Counted from the stretch's first letter, positions 1 to 9,316 are shown. The stretch is DNA of 64,000 nucleotides from Candidatus Saccharimonadota bacterium (GCA_017513185.1 JAFXGL010000003.1:1-64000), one strand, 5' to 3'. Notes: generated from the sequence alone by a model not told the origin. Numbers and translations are program-made.

Positions 1-2007
1 ACCACCCACACCCTCAATGGTCAGTGTGGAAAGATCCTCACGAGAAGCGGTCAAATCAGTGTTTTCTGGAGTGAGTAAAGTACCAGTAGTCTTACCAGCA
101 AAGTCAGCAAGGTTAAGAGCGAGGTTAGAAGTCATCCAGCAGTTACCGTCTTTCAGCTTGGTGACTATATAGACATTATCATCACGTTCATCACGTAGAG
201 CGATACGTTCTTCTGTAGTACCATTATTTCCATCTGTCATATTGGAACAGGTCTTGACGGTTTCGTTTCTACCAAAGGCTTGCATAGTATAGGAACTATT
301 CTCTGGTGCCAACCATTGAGCATAGAGAGTCATACCTTCAGAAGAGAGATTAGGGACTGTGATAGTCTCGTTAGGACCGTAGATATAGGCTCCTGATTGT
401 ACTGCATCCTTACTCTCACTCCAGCCTACAAAGGCATAGCCAGTACGTGTATAGGTAGGAGCTGATAATACCTTACTAGACCCAAAGGTGGCAGAACCAG
501 TATTAGCCATTGTATTACCCGTTCCACCATTGGCATCGTAGCAGATGCTGTTGGAGGAGCAGGTACTTTGGACTACGTCTTCTGGTGGAGTGACTTGGTT
601 CTCGGTGCCTCTGGCTACGCAACGGACAGTGAAGCCGAATGGTTTTTCACTGCTATTCTGTGAGTTAATATTGCCATCATAGCCAAAGTATAAGTAGTGT
701 GCGTTAGAGTCGACGGTGGCGCCATGAGAAGTGGAAGTCCAGAAGCTCGCGTAGTAACCACGGGCGCTCAATGTTCCAGTAGACCAAAAGTAGCGGCCAC
801 TATACGGGATAGAGAGAGGTAGCTGCATCATCTTTATGATAGCCGAGTGTTGGCTACCGCCGCTTGCGTTACTGTAAGCATATACATCGTTACCGAGAAG
901 ATAGGACCAAGACCCGCCAACAGATGCACTTTTTGTATTGGATGGAAGTTTCCATCCCGCAGGGCAGATACTACCACTAGCCTCGGCTGTGCTACCGCCC
1001 ATATTCCACTTTCCGGTTTCTGCTGTGGCGGCGTACCAGTTGTAATAATCGCCAATATACATACTACCACGAGTCGTATACTGATCATCGGCGCCATAGA
1101 TTGGATTGCCGGTTTCTGTATCAGCACCGATTTGGGTTTGGGAGCTGTAAGTAACAAGTTCTGGTTGCCAAGTAGTATCTTGCGTTAAGCCATCATCTGT
1201 CTGTGGGAAAGCCGTGTTGTTCCCGCCTGCATCGCTTGCAGCTCCGTTCATGCTGCACTTATTATGGTCTTTGACTTGAGCAGTAGCATTCGCTATACAA
1301 GCAGCCTGATCTTGGACAGAGAGCGTACCTGAAATATAGCCAAAATCATTATTATACGAGCGTGGATAAGCTGAGTTGGAATTAACCTGAACATAAACGC
1401 CCGTGGAACGAATTTGGATGGCATAAGTATCAGTCGATTGAACTGCAGTAGTAGTGCCTGCAAGATATCGAGAGGCCCACGGCAAGTTGCGTCCGAAGTA
1501 TGGACGGTCTTGGAATTGGTAATTGGCGGTAGTCCTCGTGGCGGCGACTTCTGCAGTTGCTACGTCAGGACCTGGCTCCAATACCCCGGATAAGCCGAAG
1601 ATGTTATTGTAGCCGCCAGTAATAGTCGTATTGCCAAAGCTCCATTCGCGAGAGTTAATAGAGGCGTCTGGAATCCATGTTGTTGCAACATCAGTGTTTT
1701 CTGACGTGAGACGAGCAGTTTTGTCAGAAGTGAAGTTTTTGAGGTTAAGATCAAGGTTTTGAACCATCCAACAGTTACCGTCAGCCAATCGACGGACAAG
1801 ATAGGTTTTATAACGGCTATTTCCAATAACCATACCGCCACTTTCTACGGTCTCACGATTATCGGCAAGAAGGAATGTGCCGACACCTAATGCGGCCGAT
1901 CCGGCAGCCGTATTTGCGAGTGGATCACCACTCATTTTGTAGTTATAAACCCGACTGTCCACTCCCGTAGTGGTTAATGGACGGTCGAATCCAGCACCGG
2001 GCCAGCA
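1..2007 (-). pseudogene. 5'-truncated FISUMP / InlB-B-repeat surface protein gene (runs off window)
   Basis: About 669 codons are open on the minus strand without a stop, from just after a TAG at 2008-2010 to the window edge. The reading has a FISUMP-like domain (DGNCWMVQNLDLNL near 1755, ICPAGWKLPSN near 960, FGFTVRCVARG near 620), then an InlB/Listeria-Bacteroides B-repeat (YDANGG, GYAFVGW, LYAQW, about 540-310), then the first part of a second FISUMP domain (DGNCWMTSNLALNL near 140). Such proteins are common on Saccharibacteria surfaces. There is no signal peptide or plausible start: the first in-frame ATG is at about 1935, inside the domain. The frame is intact, so this is either a recently beheaded gene or a silent cassette. 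The 3' end lies outside the window. Domain naming is from motifs only. Confidence 0.7.
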
Positions 2008-2070
2008 CTAGGCCGACGCATTAAAAAAAACGACCAAAAACCCGCAAGAAATCTCCCCGCTACCTCTGTT

Positions 2071-2097
2071 TTAGCACTCTTGACGTGAGAGTGCTAA
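2071..2097. promoter_or_regulatory. CIRCE operator (HrcA binding site)
   Basis: The sequence is TTAGCACTC, nine bases, GAGTGCTAA: a perfect 9-9-9 inverted repeat matching the CIRCE consensus. In other bacteria HrcA binds it and represses heat-shock genes until chaperone capacity is exhausted. It lies directly upstream of dnaK. No hrcA gene is in the window. Confidence 0.97.
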
Positions 2098-2108
2098 TGC
2101 GCTATAAT
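2080..2108 (+). promoter_or_regulatory. dnaK promoter embedded in CIRCE
   Basis: A -35 TTGACG (2080-2085) starts at the last base of the left CIRCE arm and fills the spacer. A consensus -10 TATAAT (2103-2108) follows after 17 bp. HrcA bound to the operator would cover the -35 directly. The transcript would start near 2115, giving a leader of about 50 nt that carries AAAGGAG (2149-2155), nine bases before the dnaK ATG. Confidence 0.9.
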
Positions 2109-2164
2109 GGCATCAGAAATTAGCAACACGCGAACAAGACTGCTAACGAAAGGAGAATATAAAT

Positions 2165-4054
2165 ATGTCTAAAATCATCGGTATTGACCTCGGCACCACG
2201 AACTCTGCGTTCGCTTATATGGTCGCCGGTCAACCAGAAGTTATCACGAACTCTGAAGGCGACCGCACTACGCCATCCGTCGTCGCCGTCACTAAAAAAG
2301 GCGACCGTCTGGTCGGTAAAGTAGCTCAACGCCAACGCGTCACCAATCCTAAAAACACTATCTATGGTATCAAGCGTCTCATCGGCCGCAAATTTAACGA
2401 CAAAGAGGTCCAAAAAGATCTCGACATCATGCCCTACAAAATCGTAGAAAAAGGTCACGGTGTCGCCGTGGAAATGGACGATAAGACCTATACCCCAGAG
2501 CAGATTTCTGCAATGGTTTTGTCCAAAATCAAGGCTGACGCCGAAGCTTTCCTAGGGGAAAAGGTTACCGAAGCCATCATCACCGTCCCGGCCTACTTTG
2601 ACGATTCTCAGCGCCAAGCTACTAAGGACGCCGGTAAGATTGCTGGCCTTGAAGTTAAGCGCATTATCCCAGAACCGACTGCGGCCGCTCTCGCTTATGG
2701 CCTTAACAAAAAAGATAACGAAAAAATCGCTGTCTTCGACCTTGGCGGTGGTACATTCGATATTTCCATCCTTGAGCTTGGCGATGGTGTCTTTGAAGTG
2801 AAAGCTACCAATGGTGATACTCACCTCGGTGGTGAAGACTTTGACAACGTCATCGTCAACTACCTCTGTGATGAGTTCAAGAAAGAGTCTGGCATCGACA
2901 TCAAAAAAGAGCCAGCCGCAATGCAACGCATCAAAGACGAAGCCGAGAAAGCCAAGAAGGAACTTTCTAGCACTACTTCCGTGGAAATCAACCTCCCGTT
3001 CCTCACGGCCGACGCCGATGGCCCGAAACATTTTGAACACACCCTCACTCGCGCTAAACTCGAAGAACTCGTGGCCGACCTTCTTGACCGCCTTGAACAG
3101 CCAGTCAGAAATGCACTAAAAGACGCTAAACTCGACACTAAAGACATTAACGAAATTGTCATGGTTGGTGGTATGACCCGCATGCCAGCAGTTGTAGAAA
3201 AAGTCAAGAAAATCTTTGGCAAAGACCCGATGCAGGGCGTCAACCCTGATGAAGTCGTGGCCGTTGGTGCAGCCATTGAAGGTGGCGTCCTCCAGGGCGA
3301 TGTCAAAGATGTGCTTTTGCTCGACGTGACCCCACTTTCTCTCGGTATTGAGACCATGGGTGGCGTCTGCACCAAACTTATTGACCGCAACACTACCATC
3401 CCGACTAGCAAGTCGCAAATCTTCTCTACTGCCTCTGACAACCAGCCGCAAGTAGAAATCCACGTCCTCCAGGGCGAGCGCGAATTTGCCCAAGACAACA
3501 AATCTCTCGGCCGCTTCATCCTTGACGGTATCGCCCCGGCTCCTCGTGGCATCCCGCAGATTGAAGTTACCTTTAACCTTGATGCGAATGGCATTTTGAA
3601 CGTCACCGCGAAAGACAAAGGCACTGGCAAAGAGCAATCCATCACCATTACCAACTCTGGTAACATGAGCAAGGAAGATATCGAGAAGGCCCAAAAAGAG
3701 GCCGAGCTCCATGCCGACGAAGACAAGAAGAAGCGCGAAGCTACCGACGCTCGCAACATTCTTGAGAACAAAGTCTATCAGTTCGAGAAGATGCCTGATG
3801 AGTATAAAGACAAACTTTCCGACGAAGACCGCGACACCATCAAGAAAGCTTGCGACGCCGCGAAGGAAGTTTTGAAGGACGAAACCGCCGATAAAGATAA
3901 GCTTGAAGAAGCCACCAAGGACCTCGATAATCGCATCATGCCTATCGGTGCCAAGCTTTACCAGCAGAACAGCTCCGAAAACGCTTCAAACGCGTCAGAA
4001 GACGATAAAAAGTCTGACGACGATGAAGCTGTAGAAGGCGAAGTCGTTAAATAG
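2165..4054 (+). CDS. dnaK: Chaperone protein DnaK (Hsp70)
   Basis: 629 residues, full length. The N-terminal ATPase domain has the phosphate-1 motif [10 protein letters not shown] (residues 5-14), phosphate-2 [11 protein letters not shown] (about 192) and the adenosine motif VGGMTRMP (about 335). The interdomain linker [15 protein letters not shown] (about 380-395) leads into the substrate-binding domain and an acidic, disordered C-terminus. DnaK is an ATP-driven cytoplasmic chaperone that needs DnaJ and GrpE, and neither is adjacent, unlike the common hrcA-grpE-dnaK-dnaJ operon. The start is set by the SD AAAGGAG. The gene is monocistronic: its own CIRCE promoter precedes it and a terminator follows at 4071. 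Both flanks carry surface-protein gene debris, so the locus sits in a recombining neighbourhood. Confidence 0.99.
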   Translation: MSKIIGIDLGTTNSAFAYMVAGQPEVITNSEGDRTTPSVVAVTKKGDRLVGKVAQRQRVTNPKNTIYGIKRLIGRKFNDKEVQKDLDIMPYKIVEKGHGVAVEMDDKTYTPEQISAMVLSKIKADAEAFLGEKVTEAIITVPAYFDDSQRQATKDAGKIAGLEVKRIIPEPTAAALAYGLNKKDNEKIAVFDLGGGTFDISILELGDGVFEVKATNGDTHLGGEDFDNVIVNYLCDEFKKESGIDIKKEPAAMQRIKDEAEKAKKELSSTTSVEINLPFLTADADGPKHFEHTLTRAKLEELVADLLDRLEQPVRNALKDAKLDTKDINEIVMVGGMTRMPAVVEKVKKIFGKDPMQGVNPDEVVAVGAAIEGGVLQGDVKDVLLLDVTPLSLGIETMGGVCTKLIDRNTTIPTSKSQIFSTASDNQPQVEIHVLQGEREFAQDNKSLGRFILDGIAPAPRGIPQIEVTFNLDANGILNVTAKDKGTGKEQSITITNSGNMSKEDIEKAQKEAELHADEDKKKREATDARNILENKVYQFEKMPDEYKDKLSDEDRDTIKKACDAAKEVLKDETADKDKLEEATKDLDNRIMPIGAKLYQQNSSENASNASEDDKKSDDDEAVEGEVVK

Positions 4055-4070
4055 GTCCTGCTTACCTAAA

Positions 4071-4099
4071 ATAATCCCCGAGATTGGGGATTATTTTTT
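4071..4099 (+). terminator. Rho-independent terminator of dnaK
   Basis: Stem ATAATCCCC (4071-4079) / GGGGATTAT (4086-4094), 6-nt loop, followed by a T-run. The last bases also provide the stop codon of the minus-strand surface-protein fragment that abuts it. Confidence 0.93.
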
Positions 4100-4710
4100 A
4101 GCTGTCCGAAAAATGTGTCCAATATGTTGCCGTTGTCCTATAATTGCTTGGGCCCGCGAAGTAATTGCCGTCCAATCTGAAGGTAAACGGTATTTTCACC
4201 ATAGCTTTTTGCGCTGCACCATCTGTTTGGTAGTTCATTTCCCCAAAGCCATAAGATGTCTGGATAAGTCTTGCATATGATTTTCCACCCGTGTTAGTTG
4301 GCAACATCCATCCGGACGGGCAGACTGAGTCTGGTGCATTACCAGTTCGGACGGACACATCAGCCGATTCAGCAAAGGCAGCGGGGACATTATAAAATGT
4401 TGTTTCCGAATTGGTTCCTGCATCAGAATGATATGATCTTGGTATATCTGAATTGCTATTGTACATGATGCGGTCAACAGTGGTCCAATTGCCATCGTCA
4501 GTCACATAAGTTCCCCAGAGCCAAGATCCCGATTTGCCTATTTCTTGGAATTGGTAATCCTGAGCCTGTCCAAGTAGCTTGTTGGAAAGCGCCGAGAAGG
4601 TATACTGCTCAGCTGTTCCAAGCCCCAAATCCACGAACTTTTGGACGCTAGATGCTTGGGGATCCCAGTACTTCACTGTTTGCTGTTCATTACCCACACC
4701 CTCAATGGAC
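4098..4710 (-). pseudogene. Internal fragment of a FISUMP surface-protein gene
   Basis: About 200 codons read on the minus strand from IEGVGNEQQ (4710) through CPSGWMLPTNTGG (about 4320-4280) and IPFTFRLDGNYF (about 4195-4160) to YWTHFSDS and a TAA formed by the dnaK terminator. This is the second part of the FISUMP domain whose first part ends at the left window edge in TLTIEGVG. The 17 bases acccacaccctcaatgg occur at both joints (4-20 and 4694-4710). The piece has no start and lacks the usual C-terminal FxVRCV motif, so it is a fragment squeezed between the dnaK terminator and the ATPase stop codon. Longer open frames reach into the ATPase gene, but that part is antisense-frame noise. Confidence 0.8.
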
Positions 4711-4726
4711 GCGGGGAGAGAGCGGG

Positions 4727-7072
4727 TTATTTTTCGAATTTTGTGGCGAGTTTTTCGAGTTTGGGTTCGAGGAGTTTTGGCAGGAATTCTAGCATTGGCC
4801 AAGTGACTAATGCGAGGCCTGCGCAAATCATCAAAGTCTGAATGGAGATTTCTTCTGATAGGCTGAATATGTTCCGGAAGAACACGAAGCAGGCGGATAG
4901 TCCAAGTATGCAGCCTATGAATACTATTCCGCGGTAAAGGTTGAGCGGCCGGCAAATTCGGTAAAGGTATAATACGCCCACTATGGCGAAGGCCAGGGTG
5001 CAAGCCGTTGACATTTCTGTTTCTGGTACGCCCAAAAGTTTACCTAGTCCGACCATCGCAAAGACCGCGATGAGGCTGGCTATGCCGCCCGGTACGGCTT
5101 TTTCTAGAATGTTTGTCATGAATCGGCCTTTTATTAAATCTTCATTCGGCATTTGGGCGAGGAAAAATGACGGCAGTCCAATCGTCCATACTGATAGCAT
5201 GGAGACCTGTGCTGGCAAAAGTGGGTACCGGACGCCGAGGGCTAGTGTCAAAAGGGCCGCGAGCAAAGAAAAGACGTTTTTGACGATGAATAAGCTTCCG
5301 GATCTCTCCAAGTTGTTGACTACGCGGCGTCCTTCGCGTACTACTTGAGGCATTTTGGAAAAGTCTGATTCTAGCAAAACTAGCTGGGCTGTTTGTACTG
5401 CTGCGTCGCTTCCCGAGGCCATGGCGATGCTGCAGTCCGCGTCTTTTAGTGCCAGAACGTCGTTGACGCCGTCTCCCGTCATGGCGACGTAGTGGCCTTG
5501 TTTTTTCAGGGCCTTTACGAACTTGCGCTTTTGTTCTGGCGTTACTCGTCCGAATACGGCGTAATTTTTTACCGCTTCAAAAATCTCTGCTTCGGTTTTG
5601 AGCGTGGTGGCATCTATGTATTTTTCTGCATGGGAAATGCCTGCTTGTCGGGCGACTTCGGCAACGGTTAGCGGGTTGTCGCCAGAAATTACTTTTACTT
5701 CTACGCCTTGTTCGCGGAAATATTTGAACGTCTGGGCCGCGGTCTTGCGTACTGGGTTTTCCAGGACAATCATGGCGAGTGGCTCTACTGGATGCGTGAG
5801 TTCTTCCCCGTTTAGCGTGGCGCTGTATTTGCCGAAAATTAAAACCCGGTAACCTTTTTTAGTGAAGGTTTGGATTTGTTGTTCGTAATTTTTTATTTTT
5901 GATTTTAGCAAAAATTCTGGTGCGCCTAGTACAAAGTTGCCATTTTCAAACTCGGCTGCGCTGTATTTGTATTTTGAAGAAAATCCAAATATTTGTATGG
6001 CTTTTTTCTGTGTGCTTGGTGATTTGAAATGTTTTTTGAGTGCTTTTATAGTTTCGTTGTCTGCGGCCATTGCGTGTGTGAAGTTGGCTAAAATTTCCTC
6101 GATGTCGTCTTTGTCTTGGAGTTTTAGCCATTCTTTGACTTTCATGTGGGGGCTGGTGATGGTGCCGGTTTTATCTACGCACAGGACGTCGACGCGCGCT
6201 AAAGTTTCGATGCATTTCATTTCGCGAACTAGGACTTTTTGCCGGGCTAGTTTGACTGCGCCGATTGCCAAAGAAACCGATGCGAGCAAGAACAGACCTT
6301 CTGGAATCATCCCGAGTACTGCCGAGGCGGCTCCTTGTACGCTGGCGCTAATTGGTGCGTGGTTGACCAAAACTTGGTGTGCGTATAAAAGTACGCCTAC
6401 GGGAATAATGGCGATTCCGGCTAGTCGTACGATTCGATTGAGTGAACGTATGATTTCTGATTGTTCGCCGGTTTTAATTGCTTTGGCTTGTAAAGTGAGT
6501 TTGGAAATGTAGGAGTCTTCGCCTACTCGTGTTAGCCGGGCGTAACATTCGCCCGATATTATGAAGCTGCCTGAGAGTAATTCCGAGCCTGGTTTTTTAG
6601 TGATTTCGTCTGACTCGCCGGTTAGCAAAGCTTCGTTGACGGAAACCTCTCCGTCTAGTACTTCTGCGTCTGCCGGAATTTGTTCGCCGGCAGTAAAAAT
6701 AACTATGTCGTCTAATACTAGTTCGTCGGTTAAAACTTTTTTTGCGATGCCGTCGCGAATTGCTGTAGCCTTGGCGGCGTTTAGCATGGTCAGGTTGTCG
6801 AGTACCTTTTTTGTGCGTAGTTCTTGGATGATGCCGATTAGAGTGTTGGCTAAAATTACGCCGAGGAATGTTAAATCGCGGTAAGATTTAACTAAAATTA
6901 AAATCACTGCGATGATTGCGAAGACGCCGTTGAAGTAGGTGAAAGTGTGGTCAAAAATTACCCGCGCGACTGACTTTGACGGGCCTTTGGGCGGTTTGTT
7001 GTCTTGACCGGCTTGTACGCGTTCTGCGACTTCGTCGGCGGATAAACCATAAAATTTTTCCGACGTGGGCAT
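4727..7072 (-). CDS. Cation-translocating P-type ATPase (CtpE-like)
   Basis: 781 residues. TGES (151-154) lies in the actuator domain, IPEGL (256-260) in the transport helix before the catalytic loop, DKTGT with the phosphorylated Asp300, and the hinge motif TGDGVND near residue 525. The N-terminal cation-ATPase domain (GLSADEVAERVQAG) precedes TM1-2, and about six C-terminal TM helices follow. IPEGL rather than a heavy-metal CPC, with no N-terminal metal-binding domain, fits the CtpE-like class reported to move Ca2+ in mycobacteria. Substrate here is inference. The gene stands alone: its -10 TATAAT ends 6 nt before the ATG, and the stop abuts surface-protein debris. After the stop, CCCGC near 4722 has no matching arm, so its terminator may have been lost. 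Confidence 0.93.
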   Translation of the reverse strand: MPTSEKFYGLSADEVAERVQAGQDNKPPKGPSKSVARVIFDHTFTYFNGVFAIIAVILILVKSYRDLTFLGVILANTLIGIIQELRTKKVLDNLTMLNAAKATAIRDGIAKKVLTDELVLDDIVIFTAGEQIPADAEVLDGEVSVNEALLTGESDEITKKPGSELLSGSFIISGECYARLTRVGEDSYISKLTLQAKAIKTGEQSEIIRSLNRIVRLAGIAIIPVGVLLYAHQVLVNHAPISASVQGAASAVLGMIPEGLFLLASVSLAIGAVKLARQKVLVREMKCIETLARVDVLCVDKTGTITSPHMKVKEWLKLQDKDDIEEILANFTHAMAADNETIKALKKHFKSPSTQKKAIQIFGFSSKYKYSAAEFENGNFVLGAPEFLLKSKIKNYEQQIQTFTKKGYRVLIFGKYSATLNGEELTHPVEPLAMIVLENPVRKTAAQTFKYFREQGVEVKVISGDNPLTVAEVARQAGISHAEKYIDATTLKTEAEIFEAVKNYAVFGRVTPEQKRKFVKALKKQGHYVAMTGDGVNDVLALKDADCSIAMASGSDAAVQTAQLVLLESDFSKMPQVVREGRRVVNNLERSGSLFIVKNVFSLLAALLTLALGVRYPLLPAQVSMLSVWTIGLPSFFLAQMPNEDLIKGRFMTNILEKAVPGGIASLIAVFAMVGLGKLLGVPETEMSTACTLAFAIVGVLYLYRICRPLNLYRGIVFIGCILGLSACFVFFRNIFSLSEEISIQTLMICAGLALVTWPMLEFLPKLLEPKLEKLATKFEK

Positions 7073-7078
7073 AGCTTA

Positions 7079-7084
7079 ATTATA
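7079..7084 (-). promoter_or_regulatory. -10 box of the P-type ATPase gene (leaderless geometry)
   Basis: TATAAT on the minus strand ends 6 nt before the ATG at 7072. There is no Shine-Dalgarno. Transcription should begin at or next to the ATG. Confidence 0.7.
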
Positions 7085-7121
7085 ACATAATGTTAAGAAA
7101 TAAAATGTTAGAAAGTCAATA

Positions 7122-7151
7122 TTGCACTATCTGATGCGCTTGTGGTAGAAT
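7122..7151 (+). promoter_or_regulatory. Promoter of the putative structured RNA
   Basis: TTGCAC (7122-7127) and TAGAAT (7146-7151) are separated by 18 bp. Start is predicted near 7158. No ORF follows within 200 bases, and a terminator closes the unit at about 7367-7380. Confidence 0.6.
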
Positions 7152-7157
7152 GAGGGT

Positions 7158-7380
7158 GCAACAACCAATACAATCGCGAATTTTAGTATAGAAGTTTGAT
7201 GATTTGTTTGTTGTTGCGCCGATGCGGCGCAAGTTTTATTGTCCGCCTTTGTGTTCATTAACCTGTTTAGTGTTCCGGGCCTCACGGACAGAATTAGAAT
7301 ACTTTTAAGAGTATTAGCAATTTTGCTGTCCTCCTATGTTGTTCGAGGCCTGGGGCCCTAAACAGGTTTTTATTTTTTTG
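7158..7380 (+). ncRNA. Putative structured non-coding RNA of about 220 nt (6S-like rod possible)
   Basis: The 321 bp between the ATPase and DUF308 genes have no ORF but dense complementarity. The 5' domain can form an 11-bp stem (7155-7165 with 7210-7220) or a competing hairpin TTGCGCCG/CGGCGCAA (7214-7221 with 7225-7232). The 3' domain is a long rod: a 10-bp closing stem ACCTGTTTAG/CTAAACAGGT (7261-7270 with 7358-7367), a 9-bp helix (7275-7283 with 7345-7353), an asymmetric 2 x 13 nt bulge, GGACAG/CTGTCC (7286-7291 with 7326-7331), and a tip hairpin AATACT/AGTATT (7298-7303 with 7310-7315). T-rich DNA follows at 7367-7380. A rod with a one-sided bulge recalls 6S RNA, but it is short for that family. 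A leader/attenuator is the alternative. The SRP, tmRNA and RNase P signatures I know are absent. Confidence 0.5.
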
Positions 7381-7381
7381 T

Positions 7382-7387
7382 TATAAT
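7382..7387 (+). promoter_or_regulatory. -10 box of the DUF308 gene (leaderless geometry)
   Basis: TATAAT ends 6 nt before the ATG at 7394, directly downstream of the RNA terminator T-run, so the gene appears transcribed independently of the upstream RNA. Confidence 0.65.
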
Positions 7388-7393
7388 AACTCT

Positions 7394-8023
7394 ATGAAAC
7401 AAGAATCTTCTAATCTAGAAAAAATTGTCAGCGCGTTTGCGTTGATTGCCGTCGGCGTATGCTTCGTCGTGTGGGCAGATAAAGTTACCGAATGGATTGC
7501 TATTGCGCTGGGTGTTTTGGCGCTCGTGGCTGCAACTATCCATGCCGTGAAGTTTTTCAAGACCGAGCCGGAGAAACGAACGACTACGGGCTTGTTTAGT
7601 ATAATTCTCGTCGCTGCGGTCGGCGTGTTACTAGTTTCTCGTGCGGATTTCGTGAAGGATGCTATTTCCTTTATTATTGGTGTGTATATTATTTTGTCTT
7701 GCGCGATTCAGATGATGTCGATTTCGGCTTTACGACATCGTACCAAACTATTATTAGGGTCTTATACGTGGCCGGTTATCGGTATTATTATCGGCGTTTT
7801 GTGCGTGACGGGGCGGTTTATTGTGCCGGATGCGCTGGCGACACTTACGGGAGTTGCGCTAATTTTCTACGGCGTAGTTTATTTGCTGGGACTGGTGACG
7901 ATTGAGAAGGCCATGAAGACCACTAAGGCGAAGGCTAGCCAAAAGAAAATTGCCGAAGCGACGATTGTGAAGGAAGCGAAAGAAGCTGAAGTCGTAAAGC
8001 CCTCGCACAAAACCAAGAAATAG
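7394..8023 (+). CDS. HdeD/DUF308-like polytopic membrane protein
   Basis: 209 residues with about six hydrophobic helices in two sets of three (residues 10-52, 64-104, 122-172), the pattern of HdeD/DUF308 proteins. A lysine/glutamate-rich cytoplasmic tail (about 175-209) follows. HdeD is linked to acid resistance in enterobacteria, but no function is established for distant members. The gene has a leaderless -10. It ends in TAG at 8021-8023, and a possible ackA promoter TATAAT overlaps the space just after (8026-8031), so it could be single or the first gene of an ackA unit. Confidence 0.8.
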   Translation: MKQESSNLEKIVSAFALIAVGVCFVVWADKVTEWIAIALGVLALVAATIHAVKFFKTEPEKRTTTGLFSIILVAAVGVLLVSRADFVKDAISFIIGVYIILSCAIQMMSISALRHRTKLLLGSYTWPVIGIIIGVLCVTGRFIVPDALATLTGVALIFYGVVYLLGLVTIEKAMKTTKAKASQKKIAEATIVKEAKEAEVVKPSHKTKK

Positions 8024-8053
8024 TATATAATATATAGAGTTAAAAGGAGTTAT

Positions 8054-9316
8054 ATGAAAAATCCACGCCTCATTTTGATTACCAACCCGGGCTCCAGTTC
8101 CCGCAAATATGCGCTCTATCGCGAAGACGAGCTACTGTGTTCGTTGCATTTTGAGTTTGAGGGCAAGAAAGTTGTCTGTACGCTGAAGAAAGCTGACGGT
8201 TCCAAGAAAAAGCTTGATAAGACTTATGCGGATTTGAACTCTACCGTGGGGGCGCTAAACGAGATTTTGACCGCGGAAGGTTATCTTGGTGGTGTGTCGA
8301 AAATTGATGCTATCCTGGCGCGTATTGTTGCGACTGGCGAATACTTTACTAACGATCATCTCGTTGACAAAGAGTGTTTGAAAATGCTCGAGATTGCCAA
8401 GAAGCGGACTCCGCTCCATGTGCCGGTGGTGGCGAATGAGATTGAGGCGTTTGTGAAGGAGTTTAAGGGGACGCCGGTCATTGCAATTTCTGATTCTTCC
8501 TTCCATGCTGCACGTCCGGATTTGACGGAGTATTATGCGATTGATAAAGATTTGGCGGACAAGTACGAGATTAAGCGCTATGGTGCGCATGGTCTTTCCG
8601 TCGGTTCTATTGTCAATTATATGACGAGCGAAGATATTTTGCCGGAGAAGCTGATTGTTTGTCACCTTGGTTCTGGTTCGTCCATTACGGCCGTTTATAA
8701 AGGCCAGTCGCTGGATACGACCATGGGTTATACGCCACTTGAAGGCTTGATGATGTCTACGCGTTCTGGGTCTATTGATCCGGCGGCGGCGCTGGCGGTG
8801 AAACGCGCGATGAAGTTTACCGACGACGAAGACCTGGAGCAGTATCTGAATAAGAAGTGTGGGCTCTTGGGTGTGTCTGGCCAAACTGATGATATGCGCG
8901 AGATTATTCGCTTGCGTGATGAGGGTGACGACCGCGCTACCTTTGCGCACGCGATGTTTGTTTATCGTATTCAGAGCGAGATTGGCCGCATGGCCGCTTC
9001 ACTGGGTGGTGTAGATGCGATTGTCTTTACAGCTACGATTGGTGAGCGTTCTGACGAGATTCGTCGCTGCGTCTCGCAGAAGCTAGGCTATCTTGGCTTT
9101 GAGCTGGATAATGCGAAGAATGAAGGTGATTTGCCAAACCGTCACGAGAATATTGCTACAGAAAAGTCCAAGCCGATTTATGTGATTCGTACGGATGAGT
9201 TTGAAGAAATGATTCGCCGTGCCAAGGTGGTCTTGGATGGCGGCGAGTGCGAGTGCGGTTGCGGACACCAAAAGTCTGAGTGTAACTGCGACGGTGCTTG
9301 CGATTGTAAGAACTAA
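8054..9316 (+). CDS. ackA: Acetate kinase with cysteine-rich C-terminal tail
   Basis: 420 residues. The ASKHA-fold kinase interconverts acetyl phosphate + ADP and acetate + ATP, the likely last ATP-yielding step of a fermentative cell. It has NPGSSSRK (11-18; usually NxGSSSxK), DSSFHAARP, RYGAHGLS, CHLGSGSS and TPLEGLMMSTRSG, all family signatures. Odd: after the conserved fold the last about 25 residues hold seven Cys in three CxC-type clusters plus one His (ECECGCGH, then ECNC and ACDC), which is not part of known acetate kinases and looks metal-binding. Start: ATG after AAAGGAG (8043-8049). No phosphotransacetylase is adjacent. The stop overlaps the next start (TAATG). Confidence 0.95.
   Translation: MKNPRLILITNPGSSSRKYALYREDELLCSLHFEFEGKKVVCTLKKADGSKKKLDKTYADLNSTVGALNEILTAEGYLGGVSKIDAILARIVATGEYFTNDHLVDKECLKMLEIAKKRTPLHVPVVANEIEAFVKEFKGTPVIAISDSSFHAARPDLTEYYAIDKDLADKYEIKRYGAHGLSVGSIVNYMTSEDILPEKLIVCHLGSGSSITAVYKGQSLDTTMGYTPLEGLMMSTRSGSIDPAAALAVKRAMKFTDDEDLEQYLNKKCGLLGVSGQTDDMREIIRLRDEGDDRATFAHAMFVYRIQSEIGRMAASLGGVDAIVFTATIGERSDEIRRCVSQKLGYLGFELDNAKNEGDLPNRHENIATEKSKPIYVIRTDEFEEMIRRAKVVLDGGECECGCGHQKSECNCDGACDCKN

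Noticed and set aside
7158..7380. SRP RNA, tmRNA or RNase P RNA
   Set aside because: The SRP tip (GGAAGCAGCC-like), the tmRNA tRNA-like ends and tag frame, and the RNase P conserved core are not present.
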